Positions 24,600-36,300 of a stretch of 64,000 bases of DNA are shown here, one piece after another. The position numbers were made by a program, and so were the translations under genes. The DNA comes from Eretmocerus hayati (taxonomy: Eukaryota > Arthropoda > Insecta > Hymenoptera > Aphelinidae): positions 149,904,522 through 149,968,521 of the forward strand of contig CM056741.1 in the NCBI GenBank assembly GCA_029851415.1, in the 5' to 3' direction. A model generated the notes under the pieces. That model ran no database searches, was not told the DNA's origin, and worked only from the letters and a program-made list of their open reading frames with translations. Position 1 is the first letter of the stretch. Every line of letters starts with the position of its first letter.

Positions 24600-26550
24600 A
24601 TAACTCACAATCTTCCATCGATCATTCCCGGATGATAAAGACGCGGACGCATCAATGGAGCTCACTACAGTTTTGGCAGCTGCCAGTCAATGTCTGGGAG
24701 CCGGCGTCTTCCCCACACGATGAAACGCCAGAAACTCGTCCTTATACCCGAAGGCAAGGAAGGTGACCCCATGGGAGCGTCGCGCGTCGTCGCAGAGGCC
24801 TCTGGGGATGTTGAAAAACTTGGGGAAGCTCTATGAAAGGATCACCATCCTCAATCGTCAATCAAGGATCAGCAACCTCAATCGTCTCGAGAGAGCTCAC
24901 GAGCAAACAGGTGGGCTGTTCTCGCGGCAGTTCGGATTTCGAAAGGGCCACACGACTCTACACGCTGTGCAAATGGTACAAGACGCCGTCGAAACGACGT
25001 CCAATCTCGTTCCTAAGACCGGCGGATACTCTGCAATCATCCTGTTGGACGTGAAGAATGCGTTCAACTCGGCAAGCTGGGAGATTATCTTTAGGTCACT
25101 AGAAGATAGAGTACTCGGCTTTCTCCTCACACTCGTAAGTGACTACTTTAGAGATCGATCCGTCGTGGTTGAAACTGGTGGAGGTAGCATGGAACTAGCG
25201 CTTTTCACAGGAGTTACACAGGGGCCTGTGAGGGGTCCATTTGATTGGAATGTCCAGTCCGACGATCTCCTGGACATGGAGTTCCCCCAAAGGTGCGGAA
25301 CTGGTTGGGTTCGCGGATGACGTTGCCTTGGTTGTCGTCGCTCCAAATCCGCTAGGTCTACAGGACACGGCAAACCAGAGCTTGGATCGCGTCGGGGAAG
25401 GGATGATGCATAGCAAGCACCTCGAACTTGCGATTCCGAAGTCAGAAGCAGTTGTCGTCAAAAAACGGCGCGGATACCGTGGTTACAAACCACCGGTATT
25501 CCTCATTCAAGGACAAGAAGTACCGCAGAAGAGAGCCGTGAAATACCTCGGAATGTGGCTTGATAACAAGTGGTCATACAAGCGACTTCTTCAAGAGGCA
25601 TCTCAAAAGGCAGACAGGACTGTGGCTGCTCTGCAGCGATTGATGCCCAATATGGGAGGTCCGAAACCTTCAAGGAGAGAGCTCCTCAACACCGTGAGTT
25701 CCTCCGTGATGCTCTACGGAGCAGCTACAGGACCTTGTTTCATGACGCTGCTTGCGTACTCGCGAAGATGCCCCCCATTCGTCTCCTCATCGACGAAAGG
25801 TTTCGCGTATGGAGAGCTGTAGAGAGGCTCAAGACCCTGGTCGCTGATGTGAAGCCAGCGCACAGAGAAGTGATCCGCTACCAGAAACGAGGAAACTCTG
25901 ACCGCGTGGTAGGCGGAACGGAACTCCCCAGAAGAGGACGGTGCATGGATCTACCGGCTGATACCCCAACTCGACAAGTGGGTCGAGCGGACTCACGGAG
26001 AATTGGACTACTGGCTCATCCAGGCGTTCAGCGACCACGGTTGTTTCGGTGATTACCTTTACAGGTACAAGAAGAGGAATTCGTCGGCGTCTCAGATGTG
26101 TAACGCCCCGTGGGACAATGCAAACCATGCGCTCTTCGAGTGCCCGGACACGGGAACAGAGAGAGCAAAGCTGGAGGGTCACCTGGGGCGATCTTTCAGC
26201 CTAGAGAACATCGTGGGAACCATGCTTCGGAGCGGAGAGGACAGGAAACGGATTGAAGAGTACGTGAAACCCGCGATCTCCAACAAGAAGCAAAGGAGCG
26301 TGAGCTACAACTTCAAGAACGTGGTGGCAGGTGAAGAGGATACTGCTGGTGCTCACCCGAGCACCGTTGCAGCCACCAACATCATCGTGAAGAAGAAGAC
26401 GTGAAGAAGCAATGGGGGATCGCGCGCCAGCGCCAAACGTGCCGACCAGTTAGAAGTAATGCTGACGCGCTACCCGACTGGTCGGTGTGTCGGAGGGGTT
26501 TTCAGTGGGTATACCAAAGTCTCTGGGAGTCGCACACAAGAGATAGCAGG
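24600..26550 (+). pseudogene. R1-clade non-LTR retrotransposon (LINE), 5'-truncated, frameshifted reverse transcriptase
   Basis: Fragments of one reverse-transcriptase ORF run 5' to 3' but switch frames several times. They begin near 24658 (LTTVLAAASQCLGAGVFP) and continue through RPLGMLKNLGKLYERI, then the motif-A region LLDVKNAFNSASW near 25050 and the motif-B region QGPVRGPFDWN near 25220. The catalytic FADD motif is at about 25310, in another frame, and KYLGMWLD is near 25545. The C-terminal region (about 25950-26403) carries a C...H-x4-C zinc-knuckle-like segment (HALFEC). A 3' tail without coding follows, with the phrase 'ggggttttcagtgggtata' typical of R1-like 3' ends. The endonuclease domain is absent. 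At least four frame changes and an internal stop (24721-24723) show that it is dead. Confidence 0.8.
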
Positions 26551-26619
26551 AGATCTCCTATCGTGCTTGATGCATTTCTCCCTCCTAAAAAAGTCTTGGA
26601 AGCTGAGGATTCAACAGAG

Positions 26620-27138
26620 ATGGATTTGCATGTGATGGGGGAACAAGAGTCACGCGCCGGAGTGAGCAATGGGCTTTTAGATATGATATTTAAATTTTTC
26701 TTGGACATTCTGCAAGTTACTTTCGGTCAGATACCACCACTGCTCAGAGATGGCGTCATCAAAAATTTGACGTATATGGTGGAAGGTAAGGCGAAATCCA
26801 ATAAAATAACATATGGGAGTGAGAGGATACTGGAAGAAACACATGAGGGTGGATGTTTACCAACCGACGCACCACGAATCGATACGGAAGGCACGGTGGT
26901 CGTACCAAAATCATTATGTACAGGAAAACCCACTGCTGCTGCGTACTATGTATACCAGGAAGGGCATGAAGTTGAGCTAGTGAGTCGATCAAAGCCCAGA
27001 TTTCCTAATATGAGTCACCTCAGAAACGTCTGTACCAGATATCTTCGACGGGGGCTATGGGGAGAAAAAGGCCGCTTCAAGAAGAATCTTTTGGGTCGTT
27101 TCTGCATGAATGTGTACACGATATCGATGAAGCATTGA
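26620..27138 (+). CDS. Unidentified ORF of 172 codons followed by a poly-A signal
   Basis: From ATG 26620 to TGA 27138 the frame encodes a product with a hydrophobic helix near the start (LLDMIFKFFLDILQVTF) and a basic C-terminus (YLRRGLWGEKGRFKKN). The frame is open further upstream to about 26560 (LDAFLPPKKVLEAED) and into the LINE tail. AATAAA lies at 27246-27251, about 110 bp after the stop. I do not recognise the family. It may be a retrocopy, an orphan gene, a transposon-derived fragment or a terminal exon whose upstream exons were displaced by the LINE. Confidence 0.4.
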   Translation: MDLHVMGEQESRAGVSNGLLDMIFKFFLDILQVTFGQIPPLLRDGVIKNLTYMVEGKAKSNKITYGSERILEETHEGGCLPTDAPRIDTEGTVVVPKSLCTGKPTAAAYYVYQEGHEVELVSRSKPRFPNMSHLRNVCTRYLRRGLWGEKGRFKKNLLGRFCMNVYTISMKH

Positions 27139-27251
27139 GTGCCAACACCCTTTTGAATATAACTGAGACGTGCACAATTTGCAACTCGTTGGGAGTGAGG
27201 AGTTTAAGTTAACTGACTTCCAATAATGTATATCAAATTATTTTGAATAAA

Positions 27252-30200
27252 ATCGATTAATTGTCACACGTGTTTTGCATATCTGAATTTTTATCAATTT
27301 CCATAAATACTTTACTACTGGGGTAACTTTTGCGAGAGATTTTCGGTTATTCAATGGAAACATCGCGGTAAAAAGTTGGGACATTTTGGGATGCAATCAT
27401 TTTTATTGCTTTCAACGGAGAAAAACTATTTTTGAGCCGTTCTCGCGCAGCGAGGCATTTCTCCTCCAGCAATAAGATATATGCACCTCGGGCGTGAAAG
27501 CGTCTTTCCCCGGACTCGTGTGTTCGTGAAAATTGACGCTTTTCCGCAACTCAGTACATAATAAACTATTTTCCGCACCCGAGTGATGTGTTTTCAACCC
27601 TAAATGGACGTGAGGGTTAGAAACATCATGAGGATACAAAAAAAGTTTTCCTCCCATGGATGGACCTTCATTTATCGATGAACTGTGGATAAAATACTGT
27701 GCGCAAAATAGACATCCATGGTGCACAATGTAACACAGTGATATTCCAATACACGAGTGTAAATATAGGTTTTACTTCCGTGTATCGAATCATACTTTTT
27801 GATGTAAATAAATGTCGAAAAATTGTGCATAATAAGGTTCGTGGGGATGTACATGAAGTGGAACACTTCATTTCAATCAAAATCATTATTTTAATTGTGA
27901 CCATACCGAGAAATTTTGTCGTACAGTTCTCCAATGTCATCATCTTCACTAAGAAAATACAATACGTTCAATCAAAATCTTGGGTAAAGTTTTGACGTCT
28001 TTATCCAGTGAGATTTCTCGAGTTTGCTCTTTGAGTTGGATACAATAAAATACATCATTGTCTCATGTTATATTAAATCTTATGATCATATCACCCGCCC
28101 ATTGGTCCGGATATATGACATTTTACAACATGGCTCTAGAATGCGTAATTTTCTGGTATTTTGCTGACTAGTTATTGACATATTAAGCGTATCCTCCTAC
28201 ATATCAGCTCAAGTAATGTTTCAGTTTTATTCAGATTCTTTACTAATAATTATAATTGTGACTCATGTGTAAGATAACATTCAAGAATAGAATCTTTCAA
28301 ATTACGTTATTTTTCTCTTCTCCTCGGCGAAAAAGAGACAGCTTACGAATTTTTTCAAGTTCCGCTTTGGAAGTATTACATGTATGAGAGTAAAACCAAT
28401 TAGAGCATTACTGTAGGTGATGGTCCCGTTTTGATATAATCAGATAAAATTTCGCATTTCAATCGCACAGCTGGACAGCATCTCTGGATAAATTTTTGGG
28501 TATACAGATATCTCTGTAGTCATATTTCTAATGCATAAGTATTAATTCTCGTTGGTACGCAATATGATGAGTGAATGACATTATCGATCTGTAGAAATTT
28601 ATTTTAACGAGCTATTGCTCGAGCTATTGAACATCGTTTCTCAACGTTTCTATTGAAGAAGTGATTCTGAATGTGCTTCATTATTGGATTAATGAAATTC
28701 TGAGTACGAACTGTGAATATTTATGTTTTGTGTACCAATTGAGAGGACGGAAAAACCATGTTTCGTATAATCACTGAGGGACACGATTCACATTTGCACT
28801 GATAAAATAGTTCTTCCAACTCTAATACCTAAGAAACCGTGACTGTAAATACGAAACACCAATATCTCATCAACACGTTCACCGTGACAGCGAAAATTGG
28901 GTCCATTTTTTCTCGAGTCGAAGAAAGTGTGAAAAATATTTCGCTCAGCTTAAATTTCTCACGAACTTTTTTTCTCGGATAAGTATTGGACATATCTGAA
29001 CACTTTAAATGAAAGTCGTCGAGCGGAGAGATGAAAAATATAGTTCAGTGAAACTGACCGGTGGACCCAACGACCAAAATTGTGGGTCATTTGAAATGAT
29101 GAGTTGTAATAATTTTTAACAAATACCAATTGAAAATAATCTTGTAAGATATTATCGTGTGCTATAACTTAGGAGATAATTTGTGAGAACATTGTGTTAA
29201 CACATGTCTTACACGAATTGCACAATCAAACGAGAAATTCATGTCTAAAATAGATTTCTTTCACAATCCTCGAGAAGACGTACAAAGATACCCATTTGAT
29301 TTCTATTGTTTGATACAAGAGAGTCCACCGACCCGACTCTACTTTTTAAGCATGAACGATCGGTGCACAGAGTGAAAAATCACAGTTTCATTGGTGATAG
29401 TTGAAATGAATTGAATATGATGAAAGTCAAGAGACGTTGTTCAAATACACGGAAAAAACAATATTGAGAATTTTCACAGACGCCTCAAGTTGAGAGTAAG
29501 TACTCCGAATTCGATTCATCTATTTCCATGCTATGCTTGCTTGACTATGACACATTTTTGAGTAATATTCTTATTTCTAGTAACAATGCATCATTTTTAC
29601 AATGGATCTTGAAATTCCAGAGATAACTTTGTTGACAATAGATATTCTTCAAATATTCTATTCATAAAGTATGCGTTAATTATCTGAAATAGGTAACAAT
29701 CGGTTACTAATACAAGAAACCAAAGAGACTTCACAGCATTTCTCATCAAATATACGAAATGACAAGGTTATTGGTTTTGTATCGACCTCTCACACTAAGG
29801 TAAATCCAAGATTTGCTGATAGATTCCGTTACTGATAATATGTAGTCGTTTTTCTGTAGAAACGCTTAATTTTGAATTCTTCCTCTAAAACTAAATTATA
29901 TTCTTACATTTATATATTTTGGACGTGTGTTAGAGAATGAGTGTGATAATGATGATTAATGTGAAAATACTGTACATTATCAACGATAAATGATGTTGAA
30001 TTATTTTATAGGTGATAACAATGGTGATAGTTTTTTTATACTTGGTATTGTTCATATGCTAATAGAACGAGTTGCTTAGTAATTACAGAGTAACTGGCAT
30101 CTTCAGTCATTATTTCAGGTTATTGAAACTGTAAAAAGCAAGATGAAAGACAAGTATTTCATTACTCTTGAAATATTTCTGCCTTCGGGCATCATCAAAA

Positions 30201-30331
30201 TGTTTTGACAGTCATACAGAAAATGAGAAATATCTTGATAATCGTGCAAAATAATAAATATTCAATTGTTTCTAGATACATCTGCGAGAGCTTTTAATCT
30301 TGTACGCATATTTCTAGTTTTGGCACGAAGT
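27252..30331. other. Intergenic / 3' flank of the diacylglycerol kinase gene
   Basis: No coding exon was recognised. The part just below 30332 should hold the kinase 3' UTR on the minus strand. A possible ATTAAA signal reads on the minus strand at 30298-30293, very close to the stop, so the real poly-A site may be further down. Confidence 0.4.
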
Positions 30332-33300
30332 TCACCTTTTGAGGAACCGGAAGAAACCCTTCCGTTTTTCCGGTGGTGGAGCCATTAGCATCGGCACTTG
30401 ATTCTTGTGCGTGATGTTTATCTAAACAAAACAGATTGAGAAAGACAAAATCATTTGCGAGCTTTGGAATCATTCATAGAGTAGTGAGACATTGTTCATC
30501 CCGCAATCTTTGCAGGACTCTTCGTGTATGAAAAATTCCGTGGAAACTTTAAAATAATGCGTGCCACCTTGTACGAATCCTCAAAACGCTTACAGAAAAA
30601 ATCGTACAAGTCATTATCGATGTATTTTCTGATGTTTTATCGGTACAATAGTTAGTTTTTCGATCCAGGGTTTATTGAGAAAATGATTGTTAGATAAAGG
30701 GTCAAAACGTCAGTTCTGTGTCTCGTGGATTTTATTTTTTTGGTTTCTGTGAGTGTGGGGTAGCGTGCTGGAAATGACTGGGAATTTGGCCGGCCAAGTA
30801 CACTCGCCGGAAAAAATATCTGAACAAATCTGAAAAAGGCTTTTGTTCCTGAGCTGCTGTTTCAATTCAAACCCGACCGTTTTTTGTGTCTTGGTGATCG
30901 TAGTTGTGCTCTTAATCCATCAGAATTGAAACCCAATCCCAAAACTTCAAACAGCGGCTCAGGGATAGAAAAGTTTCTTTGGATTTGTTCAGATATTTCG
31001 TCTGGTGAGTGTACATGAAAAATAATTTTATTCAGCATCGAATCCTACAGATGCAGGGACCAAAGGACCACTTTTCATGTGTATGGTAAGCACATACATT
31101 TTGTGGCGCTATTGTGCCTAAAATTTTGATCACTTGTTGTCAGTTTCCCTTCATAAAATTTGACTCAGTAAATTTACCTCACTCTACGCCTCTCGGTGCT
31201 AATTTTTTCTCAAAGCTCATAAAAACGCGACATTTTCATACCCCAGGATGTTGAAAAAAATCATTTTTCACACTTTAGGGGGTATTTATCCGCGAAAATC
31301 TACTTTTGTTAAGTTTTTGGTCAGGTCCGTGTGGTACTAGTGCGACCTTTCAATGCAAGACTGCAAAGATTGTAACCGCTATGAAGTATCTGGTGGCCAA
31401 ATTAAAACTCCAAACCCTCGAGACTCTAACTCAGACTGTTTGTCCTTGAGATAAATTTTAGTGGCAAAATGTCAAGTCCGTGTGATGCTTCGAAATGTCA
31501 AGTTCCATGCCATGCTACTTACTGTGTTATCCGTGTTATTCTTTGGTATCGGTGAGTGAAATATTTATATTCGTGTGTGAGTTATAATTCGTACTCTGCA
31601 TGTTTCAAAAAGTTGTGAAGTGCGTCTCAGAGTCTTCGAAAAAAAAAATTTGGGGTTAGAATACTTTCGACCCTCAAATATCGAAATTTCCGATGTACTC
31701 CTCATATGTGACATGAATCAAATTATTCATGCAGTACGATTGCTATAAAACGCAGGCTTCAGCTACAACAGTTGTAACATGAATCCTGAAGAACCCTTCA
31801 TTGTCGCATCCCTGATTAAGTGGAAATTCCGTCGAGGAGAACAGTCTTGCAATTATTGCAATCAGGGGAAAAAACTGTAGAAGAAGATCATTACCGTGCA
31901 TGGTCCTTGCATCCAAGGTTCTCCATCGATTTGCATGGGGAAGCGCTTTGAAGTGATAATTTGGACACTGCTGCACTGAGCCAAGCGTCTACCCGATGCT
32001 CTCAAGCCCGTTTTCACTTGGCCCATATGCAGACAATTTTCCAGTCCAATGACTTCGATCAGATTATCTCCTATATCTGTAAAATTTTCAAAAATTTTAT
32101 TTAGTTTCATCAGATTGTGCTCGAATGATGAAGTCCATTTGTAATGCGATTGATGGTCACCTTGAATAGCTGCTGTGAGATCGACCGAATTGAATGAGCT
32201 TGTACTCAGTTCTTTGTCTGGGCGTTTTTTCCGTTTGCCCAGCCTGTGCCTCGTGTGATGCTCTCCCCAGAGGTTTGAGCCTCCGTGAGTGAATGGAATG
32301 TTTAGAAGGGCCACACCTTGTAATGACGGACCGTGAGCTAAATCCAGTGGCACCCCATCGCACTAAAATTGAGTTAACATAGTTTTATACTTTCATCAAA
32401 CCTGCTTGATCTCATATTTCAATGTCATAATTCTTCAGGCTTATTATTTAGGATGGTCATTTGAGCTTTATGTAGAAGTATGAGGTGGTCTATGGTATTA
32501 TAGAGGGAAGCTTCGAGATATTCAATTTCTGTGGTGACTATATGTATTCTTTCATAGTTAATTGGTTTATATTCCATGGTGAGATCACAAACTGATCTGA
32601 CACACATGATAATAATACTTACGATGATTTCAAGATCTTCATGTAGATTCTTACAGCTTGCAGCAAATTGTTCTGTGGTAGCGTATTCGAAGTACCAGAG
32701 CTTATTCTTCATTCGACTGTTGAATTTTTCTGGATTTTTTTCACGCTCGAGGTGAAATTTGACGCATATCGCGGCGTCAACGCCCACAGAAAAATAATTG
32801 TTGATTATGTTGTAAGGTATACTATCTTGATTTGGTTTCTTCTCTTCAGCCTGATCTGTGAGATCGATTTGCCATCGATCCATCATCACAGGTGTTGCCT
32901 TTTCTATTTTCTGAAAATTTTATCGTTGATCAATTCTCATGTTATAAGCGAGATGTTAGAAGGCTTTATTCCAATAAGTTTTTTGTTTTTTTAGATCAAT
33001 GCAATAATACAATCGAATGACACTGATTAAACAATTGAATCAAAAATGCAGTTTTGGCAAGTGAACAGGCAAATTTCAGGTCTTAGCTAGGGGTGAAATT
33101 TTTTAAGACGTTTTTGGAATATTGTTGTGGAGGTTCACGACAAGAAAACCTCATTGATAAGAGCATGAAACTGAACAACGGCTTAAGCTAATTAATTGAT
33201 TCAATTTTGTTTTGAAAAAAGTGAAATTCCTGAACTTGATGATATTTTCCTCATTCGACCAAGGGTATTCGACATGAGATCACCTATGAATATCCTGCTT

Positions 33301-36300
33301 TCTTATTTTGTTCAGTTTACTGTACCGATTTGTCTATTGATCCCTCCTGAGTTACTCATCTACTCCCAAATATGAAATTGATTACAACCCTGTTTAATTG
33401 ATGAAAAGTTTTTGAAGAAAATGTAAAAGGCAAGATGATTCTTCGATACGGAAGATTTTCAATTCATTTGCGTATGAACCAAGTTTCTCCATCGACATTA
33501 ATATTGAATAATTTATGCTTGAGATGATACTCAATACGAATATTGTTATTATTCAAATAACCTCTAACCACGTAGGATTTCAAATTACCTTTAGAAGCTT
33601 ATGTACAGCTTCGCCTTCATAGCCGCCTCCCCATCGTAAGCATCTGGCCAAATCATTGCCCGTCCCAAGAGGTATGACCGCAACTGCTGGCTGGTGTTCA
33701 AATTGGACCCGATCTGCAATGTGCATAAATGTCAAGTGTAATGGTAACGTTACAGTGACGGTATATGAAGCTTTTAGCTAATGAATATTCATCAATAACA
33801 ACTAAATCCGCATAGCACAAAGCGCCTACAGATATACGTCAGATTCGAGCTTTGACAAAGTTTAGAATCACTGTATGTAGAGCAATACTTGAACATAACT
33901 TTGTATGTGGAGATTTCAAACTGTTTTAGTACTTGACTAACTTTGAAGAAGTTTCTGAAGTGCTGAAGTGAACTCTATGATGTGTGCGAGATTGCAATTT
34001 AGTGGTGTTGTCTCTATCATTTACGACGAGGTGGAAAAATTGGCCACGTACAAAACTGTGTTTTACTTATATGATAACGGAGTGAACACGTTAATCAATG
34101 CATCGATCACTTCATCAATCTGAATGAGTCAGATTGTGCAGTCGTGGCTGTAAATGATTTTCCCCATAATCGCCTCAACCTTCCAAGTATTAGTTGCTCG
34201 AACTAATTCATGCGAGTCAGCAGTTGCATAGAGAGCGCTGAATTGAGTATAGACTCTTGTTAACGGAAGACGAAGTGAGCGTTGAAATTTACCCATAGTT
34301 TCGAGGACCCAGCCGACGGTACCGTCTCCACCGCAGCATATGACTTTGAAGTTCTCGACATCCTTGAACATCTGCAAACCCTGAATTGGTCCACCAATTG
34401 CCAAGTTGTGAACCTGGCGTGGATTCAGAATGTACTGGAACTTGCGCAACATCCGCTCACCTTGGCGACCACCCGATTTTGGATTAATGAAGACGAGCAG
34501 GGGTACCGTGTTTGGCGGTGGTGTTATCTGGAACGACATAGCCGGCTGCTGCGTGCAAACGCCCGTCGACAGGAAGCCACCCTGTATCATTGTGACAATT
34601 AGGCTATGTTGGTATATTATTCTACTGTATTCGGTCTAATGATACTGTGACCAATTTTGAAACTCTAGCCGAGACCTGATGTGTAATCACGTGCTCTTTG
34701 ATTTGTGTCAAAGGTGTGGACTTGCAATGAAATTTTTCTCGATTTCCTGAGGAAACTACTAATTGAGAAGAATATAATTTGCGATTATCTCCAATTTATG
34801 TAGACACTCCTGGATGTCATCATAAGAAAGTGCTCCTACAAATTCATGTGGACTGATGGAAGATGGAAGAAAATCTCTAGATTTGAACTGTTTGGCTTAC
34901 AAAGAGAGTTTAAGGGGTTCGGGAGCTGGATCTGGCTGAAACTCTGGGAATCATCTCCTTTTGGCACCAAAAGATGATACCCAAAGTAGCAGAGTCTAAC
35001 GCTCAAGCGTTTTCGAGATACAGGCTATACAACCCATGCATTACAGTATATCTATATATGTGGGAAAATGGTATATATAGATATACTGTCCCTGGTAGAA
35101 ATTCATCCTAATGTAACACATTATTAGCCATAAAATGGCCATTTTCATCCAAAATTGGCCAAAAATAGCCATTTTATATCTATTAATGTGTTACATCGAA
35201 GTAATTTTCTACCAGGGTGTAATGCATGGGTTATAGCCCGTAGCTCGGAAACGCTTGAGCGTTAGACTCTGCGGCTTTGGGTATCATTTTTTGGTGCCAA
35301 AAAGAGATGATTCCCAGAGTTTCAGCCAGATCCAGCTCCCGAACCCCTCGGACTCTCCTTGTTAAAGTTGACAATGGTATAAGTATCTCAAAGCTCACTG
35401 CAATATTTTAGATGGAGATTTCTTTCAAAGCACGCACAATTTCATGGTTTGAGATGAACTTTTACGAATGAACCATCTATTTCAGATTTTATTGTTTGAA
35501 ATAATTTTGAATGCATTCAATGTGCCGTATTGAATTAAATTTGGAGCTTTATTAAATCTACGAATGATGCAGCCAACCTCAATCGCTATAAATTAGCTAA
35601 CCACAGTTAAGCCCTATTCTTACAAGACAATCTGGGCTCGACGCGGTCGAGCATGAAAAGATGAATAGATAATGCTCTATTGAGAACCATTTGACGAGCA
35701 AGATTTCAGAAAGTCGTTGCTCATGAAAGTAACTTCATAAGCAGAGTGACAAAATGCTGAGTTGAGAAGTGCCGACTATTTGAATTTGATTCTCAAGCTT
35801 GAACACTTTTGAATTGTGGATTGTTGGAAACTTCAGCACAGAAAAATCGAATAATTCAGTGATAACCCAGAACACGATGAACATCGTCAACAATAGGGTC
35901 AGCTTCCCTGAATTTGACACATAGTTCGGAACTTTGAAAAAATCATTCAATCTCAATCTCCAATCAGTTCAATATATCACAATTAATGTCGATGCTCAAT
36001 CGATATGAACAAACAACGATGCGATCATCGCGGGAAATTCAAATAATCAAATATATTCAAATCTGCTTAGCGATGCAGCTATATGAGTGATTTCGCTGAT
36101 CTTGCCTATTGAATCTACGATGAGATCAGCGAATCAGCAAATAGAGTTGCATCGGTAAGCTAATTTGGATATAATTGATTATATCAGTTATTTAAACTAA
36201 CCAGACTCTGTAAACCTTTATGGTCTTGTAACGTGTAGTCTAGAAATCGAATTCATAATCGTTTGTCATCGAGACAGTCAACTCTAGCCTATCAAAATAT

